A DNA stretch of 64,000 nucleotides. Origin: Methylomonas sp. MK1 (GTDB taxonomy: Bacteria; Pseudomonadota; Gammaproteobacteria; Methylococcales; Methylomonadaceae). The position numbers and the translations under genes were made by a program. Position 1 is the stretch's first letter; every line of letters begins with the position of its first letter. Below the pieces are notes generated by a model. That model did no database searches. It had not been told where the DNA came from and saw only the letters and a list, made by a program, of their open reading frames with translations. Of the stretch, positions 23,782 through 33,882 are shown one piece after another. The DNA is taken from assembly GCF_000365425.1 (NCBI RefSeq), contig NZ_AQOV01000001.1:2232001-2296000 (forward strand), in the 5' to 3' direction.

Positions 23782-24639
23782 ATGAAAATGTTCTCAACCG
23801 CATCAAGACTGTTAATGACGGCGACCTTGGCGTTAGCCACTATTTCCGTGAATGCCCAAGATAAATTCCGGGTTTGCGCCGACCCGTTAAACCCGCCCTA
23901 TTCGACCAAAGAACAAACCGGCTACGAAAACAAAATTGCCGCTCTATTTGCCGAACAGTTAGGACAGGAACTGGAATACACTTGGCTACCGGAAAGAATC
24001 GGCTTTATCCGCAACACATTGAAAGCCGAGAACGATAACGGCGAAGGTTTTAAATGCGACGTAGTGATGGGCGTGCCGGCCGGCTACGATCTTACAGATA
24101 CCAGCAAACCCTACTTCCACTCGACTTATGTGCTGCTGATCGCCAAAGGCCGTGGCTGGGACGATATCAAAGACAGCGCACAGCTAGCTAATCTCCCCCT
24201 GGAAAGACAGGAAAAGCTAAAAATAGCAATGTTCGACCGCGGCCCGGGCACCGAATGGCTGCAAAAAAGCGGATTACTAGAGCAAGGAATTCCCTACCAA
24301 AGCATGACCGGAGACAGCGAACACAACACCGCCATGCAAATCGAAAAAGACTTACGCGCCCAAAAAATAGACATGGTAATACTTTGGGGACCTATGGCGG
24401 GATATGTGCAATCGCAAGCCCCCAAAGGCAGCTATATTGCGATACCTATGCAATCTTCACCCGGCCTGAAGTTTGATTTTTCAATAGCCATGGGCTTGCG
24501 TCAAGGCGACAACAAACGCAAGCAACAACTAAATGAATTGATCGACAAGAACCTGGACAAAATCCAAGCCATCATCGCAAGTTACGACATCGCTGTGTTG
24601 CCGATCCCCGCAGACACCGGCAAAAAAGACGACGATTGA
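23782..24639 (+). CDS. xoxJ: XoxJ periplasmic binding-protein-like partner of XoxF
   Basis: A 285-residue exported protein (signal MKMFSTASRLLMTATLALATISVNA) of the quinoprotein-dehydrogenase-associated solute-binding family, related to MxaJ. The mature start FRVCADPLNPPYSTKEQTGYENKIAALFAEQLG and the segment KCDVVMGVPAGYDLTDTSKPY are typical. XoxJ is thought to help activate XoxF rather than to transport a solute. AAGGA lies 8 bases before the ATG. It follows xoxF after the terminator and is 15 bp from the convergent malQ stop. Confidence 0.9.
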   Translation: MKMFSTASRLLMTATLALATISVNAQDKFRVCADPLNPPYSTKEQTGYENKIAALFAEQLGQELEYTWLPERIGFIRNTLKAENDNGEGFKCDVVMGVPAGYDLTDTSKPYFHSTYVLLIAKGRGWDDIKDSAQLANLPLERQEKLKIAMFDRGPGTEWLQKSGLLEQGIPYQSMTGDSEHNTAMQIEKDLRAQKIDMVILWGPMAGYVQSQAPKGSYIAIPMQSSPGLKFDFSIAMGLRQGDNKRKQQLNELIDKNLDKIQAIIASYDIAVLPIPADTGKKDDD

Positions 24640-24654
24640 AATGCCATTTAAGGG

Positions 24655-26127
24655 TTAGCGTCCAAACAATCTAACCAGATGCGCAAAATGTCCGGCTTTA
24701 TCATCGGTTAACTGCGACCAATCGAACCGCCAGCGCCAATTTCCTTCGGTTGTGCCTGGCGTGTTCATTCTATCGGGCGATCCCAACTTCAGAATATCCT
24801 GCATCGGAATCACCGCCAGATTGGCAACCGACCCGAACGCGGCATGAATCAAGGCACTGGGCATAGGCAAGCTGGACCAGCCGAGATAATCGTATATGCG
24901 CTGTTTCTCGCCGTCATTAAGCCCTTCGAACCAGCCCAGCGTGGTATCGTTATCGTGGGTACCCGTATAGACCACGCTATTTTTCTGGTAATTGCACGGC
25001 AAATAGGGATTGCGACTGTCGTCACCGAAAGCAAACTGCAAAATCTTCATCCCCGGCAAATCGAAGTCGTCGCGCAAAGCTTCTACTTCTTCGGTAATAA
25101 TGCCTAGATCCTCTGCCACCAAGGACAGAGAGGCAAATTGCTCCTGAATAGCCGCCAGCAACTCAGCACCCGGCGCTTTAACCCAACGCCCGTTGATTGC
25201 GGTATGCTCGCTGGCCGGAATTTCCCATGCAGCCTCTAAACCGCGAAAATGATCGATTCGCAAAATATCGAACATTTCGTACTGGGATTTGATTCTATCC
25301 AGCCACCATTTAAAACCGGTTTTCTGCAAATATTTCCAGTCATAGTGCGGGTTACCCCAACGCTGACCGTTCTCAGAGAAATAGTCCGGCGGCACGCCGG
25401 CCACCGTATCCATTTCGCCCAAATCGTTAAGTTTAAATACCGCCCGGTTCGCCCAAACGTCGGCACTGTCGTACGACACAAAGATCGGAATGTCGCCAAA
25501 CATCAACACGCCATGCTTGGCCGCGTAATCTTTCAACTCGTGCCATTGCCGGAAAAACACATACTGCTCGAATTTGATCGTTTCGATCACAGCCTTCAGT
25601 AACTGCTTCGATTCATTAAGCGCGTTCGGCTCGCGTTGCTTCAGCGCGTCCGGCCATTGGTTCCAGCTTTTATGTCCAAACACATTACGTAAGGCGATAA
25701 ACAAGGCAAAGTCGTCCAGCCAATCGGCTTTTTCCACGCAGAACTGTTTAAAATCGTGCTGCTGCTCGGCATCAGCCAAGCTTTGAAAACCATAGAACGC
25801 TTTGGTTACCAAACAGCTTTTGGTGTATTCCGCATTGGTGTGGCAGTCGCCGCAACGGTCTGTGGTTTGCAGCCAACCCTTGTCGGCTAGCCATTGAATG
25901 CTAATCAAGGCAGGATTGCCGGCATGTGCCGATAAGCACTGATAAGGTGAACCGTCGCCATGCGTCATGCCTAGCGGCAAGGTCTGCCAGACAGTGGCGC
26001 CTATATCGTGCAGAAAATTAACAAAATTGAAGGCTTCCTTACCCAAATCGCCACACTCTCCACGGCCCGGGAGCGATGTTATGTGTAGCAAAACACCTGC
26101 GCGGCGTTTATCCAAGAGAGCACCCAT
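24655..26127 (-). CDS. malQ: 4-alpha-glucanotransferase (amylomaltase, GH77)
   Basis: A 490-residue GH77 enzyme, the typical bacterial length of the short form. It starts RRAGVLLHITSLPGRGECGDLG, and has GDIPIFVSYDSADVW, ILRIDHFRGLEAAWEIP (catalytic nucleophile Asp) , LVAEDLGIITEEVEALRD (acid/base Glu) and VVYTGTHDNDT. It transfers maltooligosaccharide segments between alpha-1,4-glucans, and here most likely works in glycogen turnover. Last gene of malQ-GH57-glgC on the minus strand, 18 bp after the GH57 gene. Confidence 0.95.
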   Translation of the reverse strand: MGALLDKRRAGVLLHITSLPGRGECGDLGKEAFNFVNFLHDIGATVWQTLPLGMTHGDGSPYQCLSAHAGNPALISIQWLADKGWLQTTDRCGDCHTNAEYTKSCLVTKAFYGFQSLADAEQQHDFKQFCVEKADWLDDFALFIALRNVFGHKSWNQWPDALKQREPNALNESKQLLKAVIETIKFEQYVFFRQWHELKDYAAKHGVLMFGDIPIFVSYDSADVWANRAVFKLNDLGEMDTVAGVPPDYFSENGQRWGNPHYDWKYLQKTGFKWWLDRIKSQYEMFDILRIDHFRGLEAAWEIPASEHTAINGRWVKAPGAELLAAIQEQFASLSLVAEDLGIITEEVEALRDDFDLPGMKILQFAFGDDSRNPYLPCNYQKNSVVYTGTHDNDTTLGWFEGLNDGEKQRIYDYLGWSSLPMPSALIHAAFGSVANLAVIPMQDILKLGSPDRMNTPGTTEGNWRWRFDWSQLTDDKAGHFAHLVRLFGR

Positions 26128-26145
26128 GTTGTTTGTTCCGTTTTA

Positions 26146-27837
26146 TTATATTTGAATACCGCGCCGCATTGCGCCACCCATCGCCGGACTGCCGCTGCCT
26201 TGCGTAAACGATAAGGCCAGATACGGCGGAGGTTCTTCACCCAGCAAACGATAGAGATTGCTCAAATTAAGCCGATACTGTTTTTCAAAATCGCTGACCG
26301 CTTCGCCCGGATTATAATCACCGAACCACCAAAACCAATCCGATCCCTCGCAGACGCCCAATTGCACCTGTGCGACCGCCAGCTGTTGCTCGGAGAGTTT
26401 ACCGTTGGCGACCGCTTTGTCGAAAGCGATTTTGACATCGGCCAACATATCCCAGCCGCAGTTCTTATCGGCATCGCCAATCCAGGTCGAAAACGTACCA
26501 TACACCCAACTACCGGCCACCAATTTCGGCAAGGATCCACATTGGGGAGCGGCGCTATCCAGATAGTCCGAAAAAGTGGTTAATTCGATACGTGGATGTT
26601 CGCTGAGCCGCTTATACAGCGCACTAAGAAAATGATACCCGTTATCCGGAAAATATTCCCAAGCATTTTCACCATCCATGATTATCGAAACCAAGGGCAT
26701 CTGGGGCTCATAATCGGCGATATTTTCCAAGTGATGAATCAGATCTGCCACCGCATCATCGGCATGCCATTTTGAATATTCAAATCCGATTAAATCCGAC
26801 AAGCCGTCGTCACGAAAAAAGCAGGCGATCTCTGCGGAACCCAACTTGAAGGGTCGATGCACCGCAACCGCTTCGCCGACCGCGCTGGCGCGTATGCTGT
26901 TATGCAAGACATTACCGCCACTGGCGGCCCATTTGAAACCAAAATCAGCTAACACTTCCAGGGTGCGCTGACTGATACTGCCCTCAGACGGCCAGCAACC
27001 TTGCGGTTCGAAACCGAAAAAATGCCGAAAAGTCGCCAAACCTTTTTGCAAATGCCAACGCACCCGTTCTTCACCGCCGGGATAATGACTAATACCCGGC
27101 AAGATTACGCCGGGCATTGCCTCGCGCGCACTGTCTATCTCAAGCATCAACGGCATGATCGGATGCGCATAAGGCGTCACAGATAGTTCGATGCGGCCTT
27201 TTCTGGCCAAAGCTTTGTAACGGTAGATAACTTTCGATAGCAGATCACCGATAATTTCGACAATCTCGATCCTATCATGCAGACTAAAACCGCAGCCTTT
27301 TTCGATTAAGCGTTTCACGCGCTTATCATTGAGCTTGACAGTCTCGCCCATCCAGACCAGGTGATACCAAACCAAAATATCGGAAATGAATTGGGCGTTC
27401 AGATAATTGACAGAATCCTGATGCCCTTCAATCCAGTCGGCCATATCGGTTAATTTACGAAAAGCCGGATAGCGTTCGATCTGCCGTTCGCGATTGGCTT
27501 TTCGGCAATCGCGCAACAACTTTAAGCGCTTTTCCGGATCCGCGGACACCGAAGGCTCGACCAATGCTGCCAGCAGGGGGTCCTTGATGGCAATTCTATC
27601 GTGTAAATATCCGCTGACTTGGTTGGAATAATCTTCGATCTGCTCCAGCAGGATAGGCGCAAAATTCACTACCGCTTTGGCACCCGGCACTGCTTCCAGG
27701 TGTGCGACCATGTCCACATAGTCCTTGATCACATGCAGGTAGGTCCATGGCAGCTTGAATTCGCCGCTCTGCATGTCGCGGTACTCAGGCTGGTGCATGT
27801 GCCAGCACAGCACCAGCTTAAGCTTTTTATCGGACAT
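26146..27837 (-). CDS. Glycoside hydrolase family 57 enzyme
   Basis: A 563-residue GH57 protein: [14 protein letters not shown] at the start (first conserved region HMHQP), a middle [29 protein letters not shown] (region around the catalytic Glu), and a later [17 protein letters not shown] (catalytic Asp region). GH57 includes alpha-amylases, amylopullulanases, 4-alpha-glucanotransferases and branching enzymes. No signal peptide is present, so it acts in the cytoplasm, presumably on glycogen. It overlaps glgC by 11 bp, a sign of translational coupling. The exact activity is open. Confidence 0.9.
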   Translation of the reverse strand: MSDKKLKLVLCWHMHQPEYRDMQSGEFKLPWTYLHVIKDYVDMVAHLEAVPGAKAVVNFAPILLEQIEDYSNQVSGYLHDRIAIKDPLLAALVEPSVSADPEKRLKLLRDCRKANRERQIERYPAFRKLTDMADWIEGHQDSVNYLNAQFISDILVWYHLVWMGETVKLNDKRVKRLIEKGCGFSLHDRIEIVEIIGDLLSKVIYRYKALARKGRIELSVTPYAHPIMPLMLEIDSAREAMPGVILPGISHYPGGEERVRWHLQKGLATFRHFFGFEPQGCWPSEGSISQRTLEVLADFGFKWAASGGNVLHNSIRASAVGEAVAVHRPFKLGSAEIACFFRDDGLSDLIGFEYSKWHADDAVADLIHHLENIADYEPQMPLVSIIMDGENAWEYFPDNGYHFLSALYKRLSEHPRIELTTFSDYLDSAAPQCGSLPKLVAGSWVYGTFSTWIGDADKNCGWDMLADVKIAFDKAVANGKLSEQQLAVAQVQLGVCEGSDWFWWFGDYNPGEAVSDFEKQYRLNLSNLYRLLGEEPPPYLALSFTQGSGSPAMGGAMRRGIQI

Positions 27838-29107
27838 AATTCCGTCTTTGTCCGAGCATATCGGATGTCACCAACACCACGCCGCCCTCGCTGACATGAA
27901 AACGCTTTTCGTCTTCGGCTCGGTCTTCACCGATCACCGTACCTTCCGGTATCTGACAACCTTTTTCGATGATGGCTTTGGTAATCCGGCAGTGTCGGCC
28001 GATATTCACCTCTGGCAATACCACCGAATCCTGCACCGAGCTATATGAGTTGACCCGCACCATGGAAAACAGCAGGGAGTGCCGCACCGTGGCGCCGGAA
28101 ATCACGCAACCGCCGGAGACCATGGAGTCGATCGCCTGGCCGCGTCTATCGTCATCGTCAAACACAAATTTGGCCGGTGGCGTTTGCGCTTGATAGGTCC
28201 AGATCGGCCAGGTGTTGTCGTACAGATTCATATCAGGCTTAACACCGACCAATTCCATATTGGCCGCCCAGTAGGCATCAATGGTTCCCACATCGCGCCA
28301 GTAACTTTGCTGGCCGCTTTGTAAATCCAGGAACGGATAAGCATTGACCCGGTACTTTTCGATCACCGATGGGATGATGTCCTTACCAAAATCGCGGCTG
28401 GAACCTTTGGTGTCGGCATCTTTGATCAGTTGTTCGAACAAGAAACCGGCATTGAAAATATAAATACCCATGGACGCCAGCGCGGTGTTTTCGCGGCCAG
28501 GCATGACGGGTGGATTTTCGGGCTTTTCCACAAAAGCCTTAACTCGACGGTTTTCGTCAACATGCATTACGCCGAACGCTTTGGCGTCTTCCAGCGAAAC
28601 TTCGATACAACCGATAGTCAGATCCGCCTTGTTGGCGACGTGATCGGCCAGCATCACCGAATAATCCATCTTGTAAATATGATCGCCGGCCAACACCAAT
28701 ACAAACTCAGGATTACGGGCCCGCAGGATGTCGATGTTTTGGTAAATCGCATCGGCGGTACCTTGATACCAGGAATGTTCGTCATGCCGTTGTTGCGCAG
28801 GCATCAAGTCCACGTATTCACCAAACTCGCCTCGCAAAAAACCCCAGCCTTGTTGAATGTGGCGAATTAGCGAATCAGCCTTATACTGGGTAAGGATACC
28901 GATCTTGCGAATGTCGGAGTTGATACAATTGGATAATGGGAAGTCGATGATACGGAATTTACCACCAAACGGCACCGCCGGCTTGGCCCGCCAGTCGGTC
29001 ATATCCTTTAGCCGCGATCCGCGTCCACCAGCCAGAATTAACGCAATGGTGTTGCGGGTTAAATCATTGACCCGTCTCTCCGTTTGATGTGTATCGACGA
29101 CTGACAT
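27827..29107 (-). CDS. glgC: Glucose-1-phosphate adenylyltransferase
   Basis: A 426-residue ADP-glucose pyrophosphorylase. The nucleotide-binding motif [34 protein letters not shown] is complete, as are the glucose-1-phosphate region VEKPENP and the C-terminal left-handed beta-helix ([22 protein letters not shown]). It makes ADP-glucose, the committed and normally allosterically controlled step of bacterial glycogen synthesis. First gene of glgC-GH57-malQ and divergent from glgB, 215 bp between start codons. Confidence 0.96.
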   Translation of the reverse strand: MSVVDTHQTERRVNDLTRNTIALILAGGRGSRLKDMTDWRAKPAVPFGGKFRIIDFPLSNCINSDIRKIGILTQYKADSLIRHIQQGWGFLRGEFGEYVDLMPAQQRHDEHSWYQGTADAIYQNIDILRARNPEFVLVLAGDHIYKMDYSVMLADHVANKADLTIGCIEVSLEDAKAFGVMHVDENRRVKAFVEKPENPPVMPGRENTALASMGIYIFNAGFLFEQLIKDADTKGSSRDFGKDIIPSVIEKYRVNAYPFLDLQSGQQSYWRDVGTIDAYWAANMELVGVKPDMNLYDNTWPIWTYQAQTPPAKFVFDDDDRRGQAIDSMVSGGCVISGATVRHSLLFSMVRVNSYSSVQDSVVLPEVNIGRHCRITKAIIEKGCQIPEGTVIGEDRAEDEKRFHVSEGGVVLVTSDMLGQRRNYVR

Positions 29108-29322
29108 GTGTATCCTCTTTCAATTAAATAAGCTGTACCGCCCAAAACCGACTGCAACCGACATTTAACAGATTTCTCTACCTGCCACTTGCCGCGTAGA
29201 GCCATTATCGTTACTCTTCACGGAAAAGTAAAAACTCAAGCGATTTGATGCTGAAAAGTCGGTCATTACCAAAATTGCTATTCCTGCCAACCGATAACTA
29301 ACTATAACTGAGGCATTGCAAA

Positions 29323-31503
29323 ATGAACAAGCCAAGCAAAACCAACACGCTTGATTCAGAACTAATAAAACTCACCGAAGCAAAGCATCACGATCCTTTC
29401 TCAGTGCTAGGCCGTCATGGCCAAGGCCGCGATAATGTCATCAGAGTGTATTTGCCCTATGCGGAAACCGTGCGAATCAACAGTCCCCAAGGCCCTGAAT
29501 TCTCTCGTATTCCCGACACCGATTTTTTCGAATACCATCCGGGTAGCGAAGCCATCGCCGAACATTACCCATTATTTTGGACGGATAAGGACGGCTATGA
29601 CCACCAACACTACGATCCGTACTGCTTCGGCCCGGTACTGCCGGAATTCGACCAGCATCTGTTTGCCGAAGGCCGGCATTGGCATATCTATCAAAAGCTG
29701 GGCTCGCATCTACACAGCGTAGCCGATATTCCCGGCGTACATTTTGCGGTCTGGGCACCGAACGCACAGCGGGTCAGCGTGATCGGCGACTTCAACCGCT
29801 GGGACGGCCGGTGCCATCCGATGCGCAGCCTGGGCAGTAGCGGCATCTGGGAAATTTTCATTCCAGGCCTGACCGTCGGCTGCCTGTACAAGTTTGAAAT
29901 TCTGAATCGCCATACCGGCCAACTACTGGTCAAAACTGACCCTTACGGCCAACAATTTGAATTCCGTCCGCAAACCGCCGCGATTGTCACAGCAGAAGAC
30001 AGTTATACCTGGCAAGACGGCAGCTGGATGGATCACCGTCCGCAGCACGATTGGCTGCATCAGCCGATGTCGATTTACGAGGTACACCTGGGCTCCTGGC
30101 GGCGCGACCATCGCGGCAATTTCCTGAATTACCGGGAACTGGCCGAGCAATTGGTGGATTACGTGAAGGAACTGGGGTTTACTCATATCGAGTTATTGCC
30201 GGTCACCGAGCATCCGCTGGACATTTCCTGGGGTTATCAAACCACTGGTTATTTTGCGCCGACCAGTCGTCACGGCACCCCTGACGATTTCCGCTATTTC
30301 GTCGATCATTGCCATCAAAACGGCATCGGCGTGATCTTGGATTGGGTGCCGGCCCACTTTCCCAAAGACAGTTTCGCCTTGGGCCGCTTCGACGGTACAC
30401 CATTGTACGAACATGAAGACCCGCGCAAGGGCGAGCATCGCGACTGGGGCACCTTGATTTACAACTACAGCCGCAACGAAGTGAAAAACTTCCTGCTGTC
30501 CAGCGCTTTCTTCTGGCTGGAGGAATTCCATCTGGACGGTCTGCGCGTCGATGCGGTGGCCTCGATGTTGTATCTGGATTATTCCCGCGACGCCAACGAC
30601 TGGATTCCAAACATGTATGGCGGCAACGAGAATCTGGAAGCGATCGACTTCCTGCGTCAGATGAATACCGTCACCCACGAGCAGCATCCCGGCACGGTGA
30701 TCATGGCCGAGGAATCAACCTCCTGGCCGCAAGTCACTCGCCCGACCTGGACTGGCGGCCTGGGCTTCTCGATGAAATGGAATATGGGCTGGATGCACGA
30801 CATTCTGCATTATATGCAGGAGCAACCGATTCACCGCTCTTATCATCACGACTCGCTGACCTTCGGTTTGCTATATGCGTTCACCGAAAACTTCGTGCTA
30901 CCGTTTTCGCACGACGAAGTGGTGCACGGTAAAGGTTCGATGTTGAACAAAATGCCCGGCGATGAATGGCAGCGCTTTGCCAATTTGCGCCTGCTGTACA
31001 CGATGATGTTTACCTATCCGGGCAAAAAACTGTTGTTCATGGGCTGCGAATTCGGTCAAGGCACCGAATGGAGTTGCAACCGCACGTTGGATTGGTACGT
31101 TTTGGATTATCCGCATCACAAAGGTCTGCAAACGCTGGTCAAAGACTTGAATAAGCTCTATGCCAGCCATACGGCCCTGCACCGCTACGACTTTGATCAT
31201 CACGGCTTCGAATGGATCGATTGCCACGACTATCAGCAATCCATTATTAGCTATCGGCGCAAATCAGCGCATGAAGATCTGATCGTGATCCTGAACTTTA
31301 CGCCCGTGCCGCGTGAAGCCTACCGGATCGGCGTGCCTAACCCAGGTACTTACTACGAAATATTCAACTCGGATTCGCAGTATTACGACGGCAGCAACAC
31401 CGGTAATGGCGCAGTGCTGTCCGAACCGCAACCGTGGATGAACCAAGACCACTCCATTTCCGTCACCTTGCCGCCCCTGGCCGGCATTATTTTGAAAATG
31501 TAG
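29323..31503 (+). CDS. glgB: 1,4-alpha-glucan branching enzyme
   Basis: A 726-residue GH13 branching enzyme of the normal GlgB length. It has the N-terminal N1/CBM48 modules ([34 protein letters not shown]), then the barrel with [19 protein letters not shown] (nucleophile Asp), [11 protein letters not shown] (acid Glu) and [14 protein letters not shown] (third Asp). It forms alpha-1,6 branches in glycogen. GAGG is 10 bases before the ATG. Followed after 10 bp by glgA. Divergent from glgC. Confidence 0.97.
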   Translation: MNKPSKTNTLDSELIKLTEAKHHDPFSVLGRHGQGRDNVIRVYLPYAETVRINSPQGPEFSRIPDTDFFEYHPGSEAIAEHYPLFWTDKDGYDHQHYDPYCFGPVLPEFDQHLFAEGRHWHIYQKLGSHLHSVADIPGVHFAVWAPNAQRVSVIGDFNRWDGRCHPMRSLGSSGIWEIFIPGLTVGCLYKFEILNRHTGQLLVKTDPYGQQFEFRPQTAAIVTAEDSYTWQDGSWMDHRPQHDWLHQPMSIYEVHLGSWRRDHRGNFLNYRELAEQLVDYVKELGFTHIELLPVTEHPLDISWGYQTTGYFAPTSRHGTPDDFRYFVDHCHQNGIGVILDWVPAHFPKDSFALGRFDGTPLYEHEDPRKGEHRDWGTLIYNYSRNEVKNFLLSSAFFWLEEFHLDGLRVDAVASMLYLDYSRDANDWIPNMYGGNENLEAIDFLRQMNTVTHEQHPGTVIMAEESTSWPQVTRPTWTGGLGFSMKWNMGWMHDILHYMQEQPIHRSYHHDSLTFGLLYAFTENFVLPFSHDEVVHGKGSMLNKMPGDEWQRFANLRLLYTMMFTYPGKKLLFMGCEFGQGTEWSCNRTLDWYVLDYPHHKGLQTLVKDLNKLYASHTALHRYDFDHHGFEWIDCHDYQQSIISYRRKSAHEDLIVILNFTPVPREAYRIGVPNPGTYYEIFNSDSQYYDGSNTGNGAVLSEPQPWMNQDHSISVTLPPLAGIILKM

Positions 31504-31513
31504 TTTTATCGCC

Positions 31514-32947
31514 ATGAAAAAAATTCTGTTCGCGAGCAGCGAAACTCATCCCCTGATCAAAACCGGCGGCCTGGCGGATGTCGCCGGCAGCCTGCCTTTG
31601 GCCTTGGCCGAACTGGGCCAGGACGTACGGATTATCATGCCCAATTACCAGGGCATCAAGAACTGCGAGCCCGGCCGTTACCTATGCACGGTGCGCGTCA
31701 ACAATTGCGACGTCAATCTTTTGGAGACCCGCTTGCCGGACAGCGACGTCATCGTCTGGTTGGTCGACTATCCGCCGTTCTTCAATTTTCCCGGTAATCC
31801 GTATCTCGATGAAGCCGGGCGACCCTGGCCGAACATCGGTGAGCGCTTTGCGCTGTTCTGCCGCATCATCGTGGAAGTGGCCACCAACCGGGCATATTTA
31901 AACTGGCACGCCGATATCGTGCATTGCAACGATTGGCAGACCGGCTTGGTGCCGGCGCTGCTGTCATTGGAACCCAACCCGCCGGCGACGATTTTTACCA
32001 TTCACAATATGGCCTACCAAGGGCTGTTCCCCGGCAGCACCTACGCCCAGTTAAATCTGCCTGGGCAATTACTACACCCCGACGGCCTGGAATTCCACGG
32101 CATGCTCTCCTTTATCAAAGGGGGCCTGAGCTATTCCGACCGCATAACCACGGTGAGCCCCACCTATGCCCAGGAAATCCAGACCCCTGAGTTCGGTTAC
32201 GGCTTGGAAGGACTATTGGCGCATAAACAAAGCCACTTGCGCGGCATTCTGAACGGTATTGATGTGTCGGTCTGGAACCCGGCGAACGACGCGTATATTG
32301 CTAAACCTTTCAGCGTCGATACGCTAAAAGACAAGCTAATCAATAAAACGGCGCTACAACAACAACTGGGCTTGCCGGTGGACTCGGAAACCCCCTTGTT
32401 CGGCTTGATTGGCCGCCTGGTCGAGCAAAAAGGTATCGATCTGGTACTAAGCTGTCTACAGGAGATGACCACCCTACCTTTGCAATTTGCCTTACTGGGC
32501 AGCGGCGATAAAAGCATCGAATACCGCCTGCAAGAGTTTGCCCGCCTGTATCCAGAAAGAGTGTCCATCACCATAGGCTACGACGAGCGCTTGGCGCATC
32601 AAATCGAAGCAGGCGCAGACATCTTCCTGATGCCATCGCGCTTCGAACCTTGCGGCTTGAACCAAATGTATAGCCAATGCTACGGCACGATACCGATTGT
32701 CAGAAAAACCGGCGGCTTGGCAGACACGGTGGTCGATGCACTGCCGGAAAGCATCAGCAATGGCAGCGCCAGCGGCATCTCGTTTAACGATGCGTCAGCG
32801 GCAGCGCTGATAGAAGCCATCAAACGCAGCCTGGTGTTATTCCACAACCGACCGGTCTGGAAGAAAATTCAACGTAACGCGATGATCAAGGATTTCTCCT
32901 GGCAAAACAGTGCGAATCAATATCTCGCGCTTTACAATGAAATCTAA
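31514..32947 (+). CDS. glgA: Glycogen synthase (ADP-glucose type, GT5)
   Basis: A 477-residue GT5 glycogen synthase. The ADP-glucose-binding KTGGLADVAGSLP motif is at residues 17-29, and the C-terminal GLIGRLVEQKGIDL and RFEPCGLNQMYSQCYGTIPIVRKTGGLADTV (catalytic Glu region) are intact. It elongates alpha-1,4-glucan chains. It follows glgB by 10 bp and its last 11 bp overlap the start of a secretin-N-like exported protein gene. Confidence 0.97.
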   Translation: MKKILFASSETHPLIKTGGLADVAGSLPLALAELGQDVRIIMPNYQGIKNCEPGRYLCTVRVNNCDVNLLETRLPDSDVIVWLVDYPPFFNFPGNPYLDEAGRPWPNIGERFALFCRIIVEVATNRAYLNWHADIVHCNDWQTGLVPALLSLEPNPPATIFTIHNMAYQGLFPGSTYAQLNLPGQLLHPDGLEFHGMLSFIKGGLSYSDRITTVSPTYAQEIQTPEFGYGLEGLLAHKQSHLRGILNGIDVSVWNPANDAYIAKPFSVDTLKDKLINKTALQQQLGLPVDSETPLFGLIGRLVEQKGIDLVLSCLQEMTTLPLQFALLGSGDKSIEYRLQEFARLYPERVSITIGYDERLAHQIEAGADIFLMPSRFEPCGLNQMYSQCYGTIPIVRKTGGLADTVVDALPESISNGSASGISFNDASAAALIEAIKRSLVLFHNRPVWKKIQRNAMIKDFSWQNSANQYLALYNEI

Positions 32948-33722
32948 ACCCTGCTTGGCCGGCTTGATGTTGATAGCCGGCCTCGCGGTTGCCGACGAAT
33001 CTGTGATGGAAGTCATCCCGCTCGCCAACCGCCCCGCCTCAGAAGTACAGGCTTTAGTGGCGCCCTTGCTGGATGCAGATGATCGCGTCATCGATAACGG
33101 TTCCAGTCTGATCGTTAAAACCAATCCCGCCAAACTCCGCGAAATCAGGGCCCTCATTCAAAAACTCGATGCCCGGATGAGCAATCTAGTCATCAGCGTC
33201 TTACAAACCAGCAGCAAAACGGCAGCCGAGTTGAACGCCGAAGCGGCCATTGCCGCAGCGCCGAATACGATTCGGATGCGCGGCATGATGGGCAACACCG
33301 AGGATTTGCAAAACCGGCAGCAACATCAACAATTACGCACCCTGGAAGGTCAGGCGGCCCATATCAAAACCGGACAGGTGCGGCCGGTGCAAAATTACAG
33401 CGTCTACGACTCAGGCTATGGTTCCGCGGTGAGCAGCAATACCCAGATGATTGAAGCCAGTACCGGCTTCGCTGTTACGCCGCGCTTGACCGGCAACCAA
33501 GTCACTCTCGATATCGAACCGTGGTCGGACACCTTTCAGCGCAACGGCCATATCGAAACCCAATCCGCACACACCACTTTACGCGCCAATCTCGGCGAAT
33601 GGGTGGAACTTGCCGGCAATGCCGACACCGAACAATCCGACAGCCGCGGCTTCAACAGTTTCAACCACAGTACCCGGCAAAACGTTTTACGCATTATGAT
33701 CAAAGTCGATCAAGCGGATTGA
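32937..33722 (+). CDS. Exported secretin N-domain-like protein
   Basis: A 261-residue protein with signal peptide (MKSKPCLAGLMLIAGLAVADE). The first part resembles the secretin/NolW N-domain: VIPLANRPASEVQALVAPLL, a SSLIVKTNPAKLREIRALIQKLD strand-helix pattern. The C-terminal third (GFAVTPRLTGNQVTLDIEPW... LRANLGEWVELAG) resembles a secretin beta segment but is far too short to form a full outer-membrane channel. A Gln/Asn-rich link joins them. The ATG overlaps the end of glgA by 11 bp, so it is coupled to the glycogen operon by position, perhaps only by chance. Function unknown; no type II/III or pilus genes are near. Confidence 0.6.
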   Translation: MKSKPCLAGLMLIAGLAVADESVMEVIPLANRPASEVQALVAPLLDADDRVIDNGSSLIVKTNPAKLREIRALIQKLDARMSNLVISVLQTSSKTAAELNAEAAIAAAPNTIRMRGMMGNTEDLQNRQQHQQLRTLEGQAAHIKTGQVRPVQNYSVYDSGYGSAVSSNTQMIEASTGFAVTPRLTGNQVTLDIEPWSDTFQRNGHIETQSAHTTLRANLGEWVELAGNADTEQSDSRGFNSFNHSTRQNVLRIMIKVDQAD

Positions 33723-33882
33723 TCCGGACCCGCACTCAACTACCATCTGAACAATCCTACCCGGCAGCGTCACGGTATTATTTTCGGAATCTGTGCGCGG
33801 CAACATAATATCAATATCGTAATTGGCGGAAAGCGCATACTAATTGGTTATGATGGCCCGACAAATTCATGCCGACAGCCTT

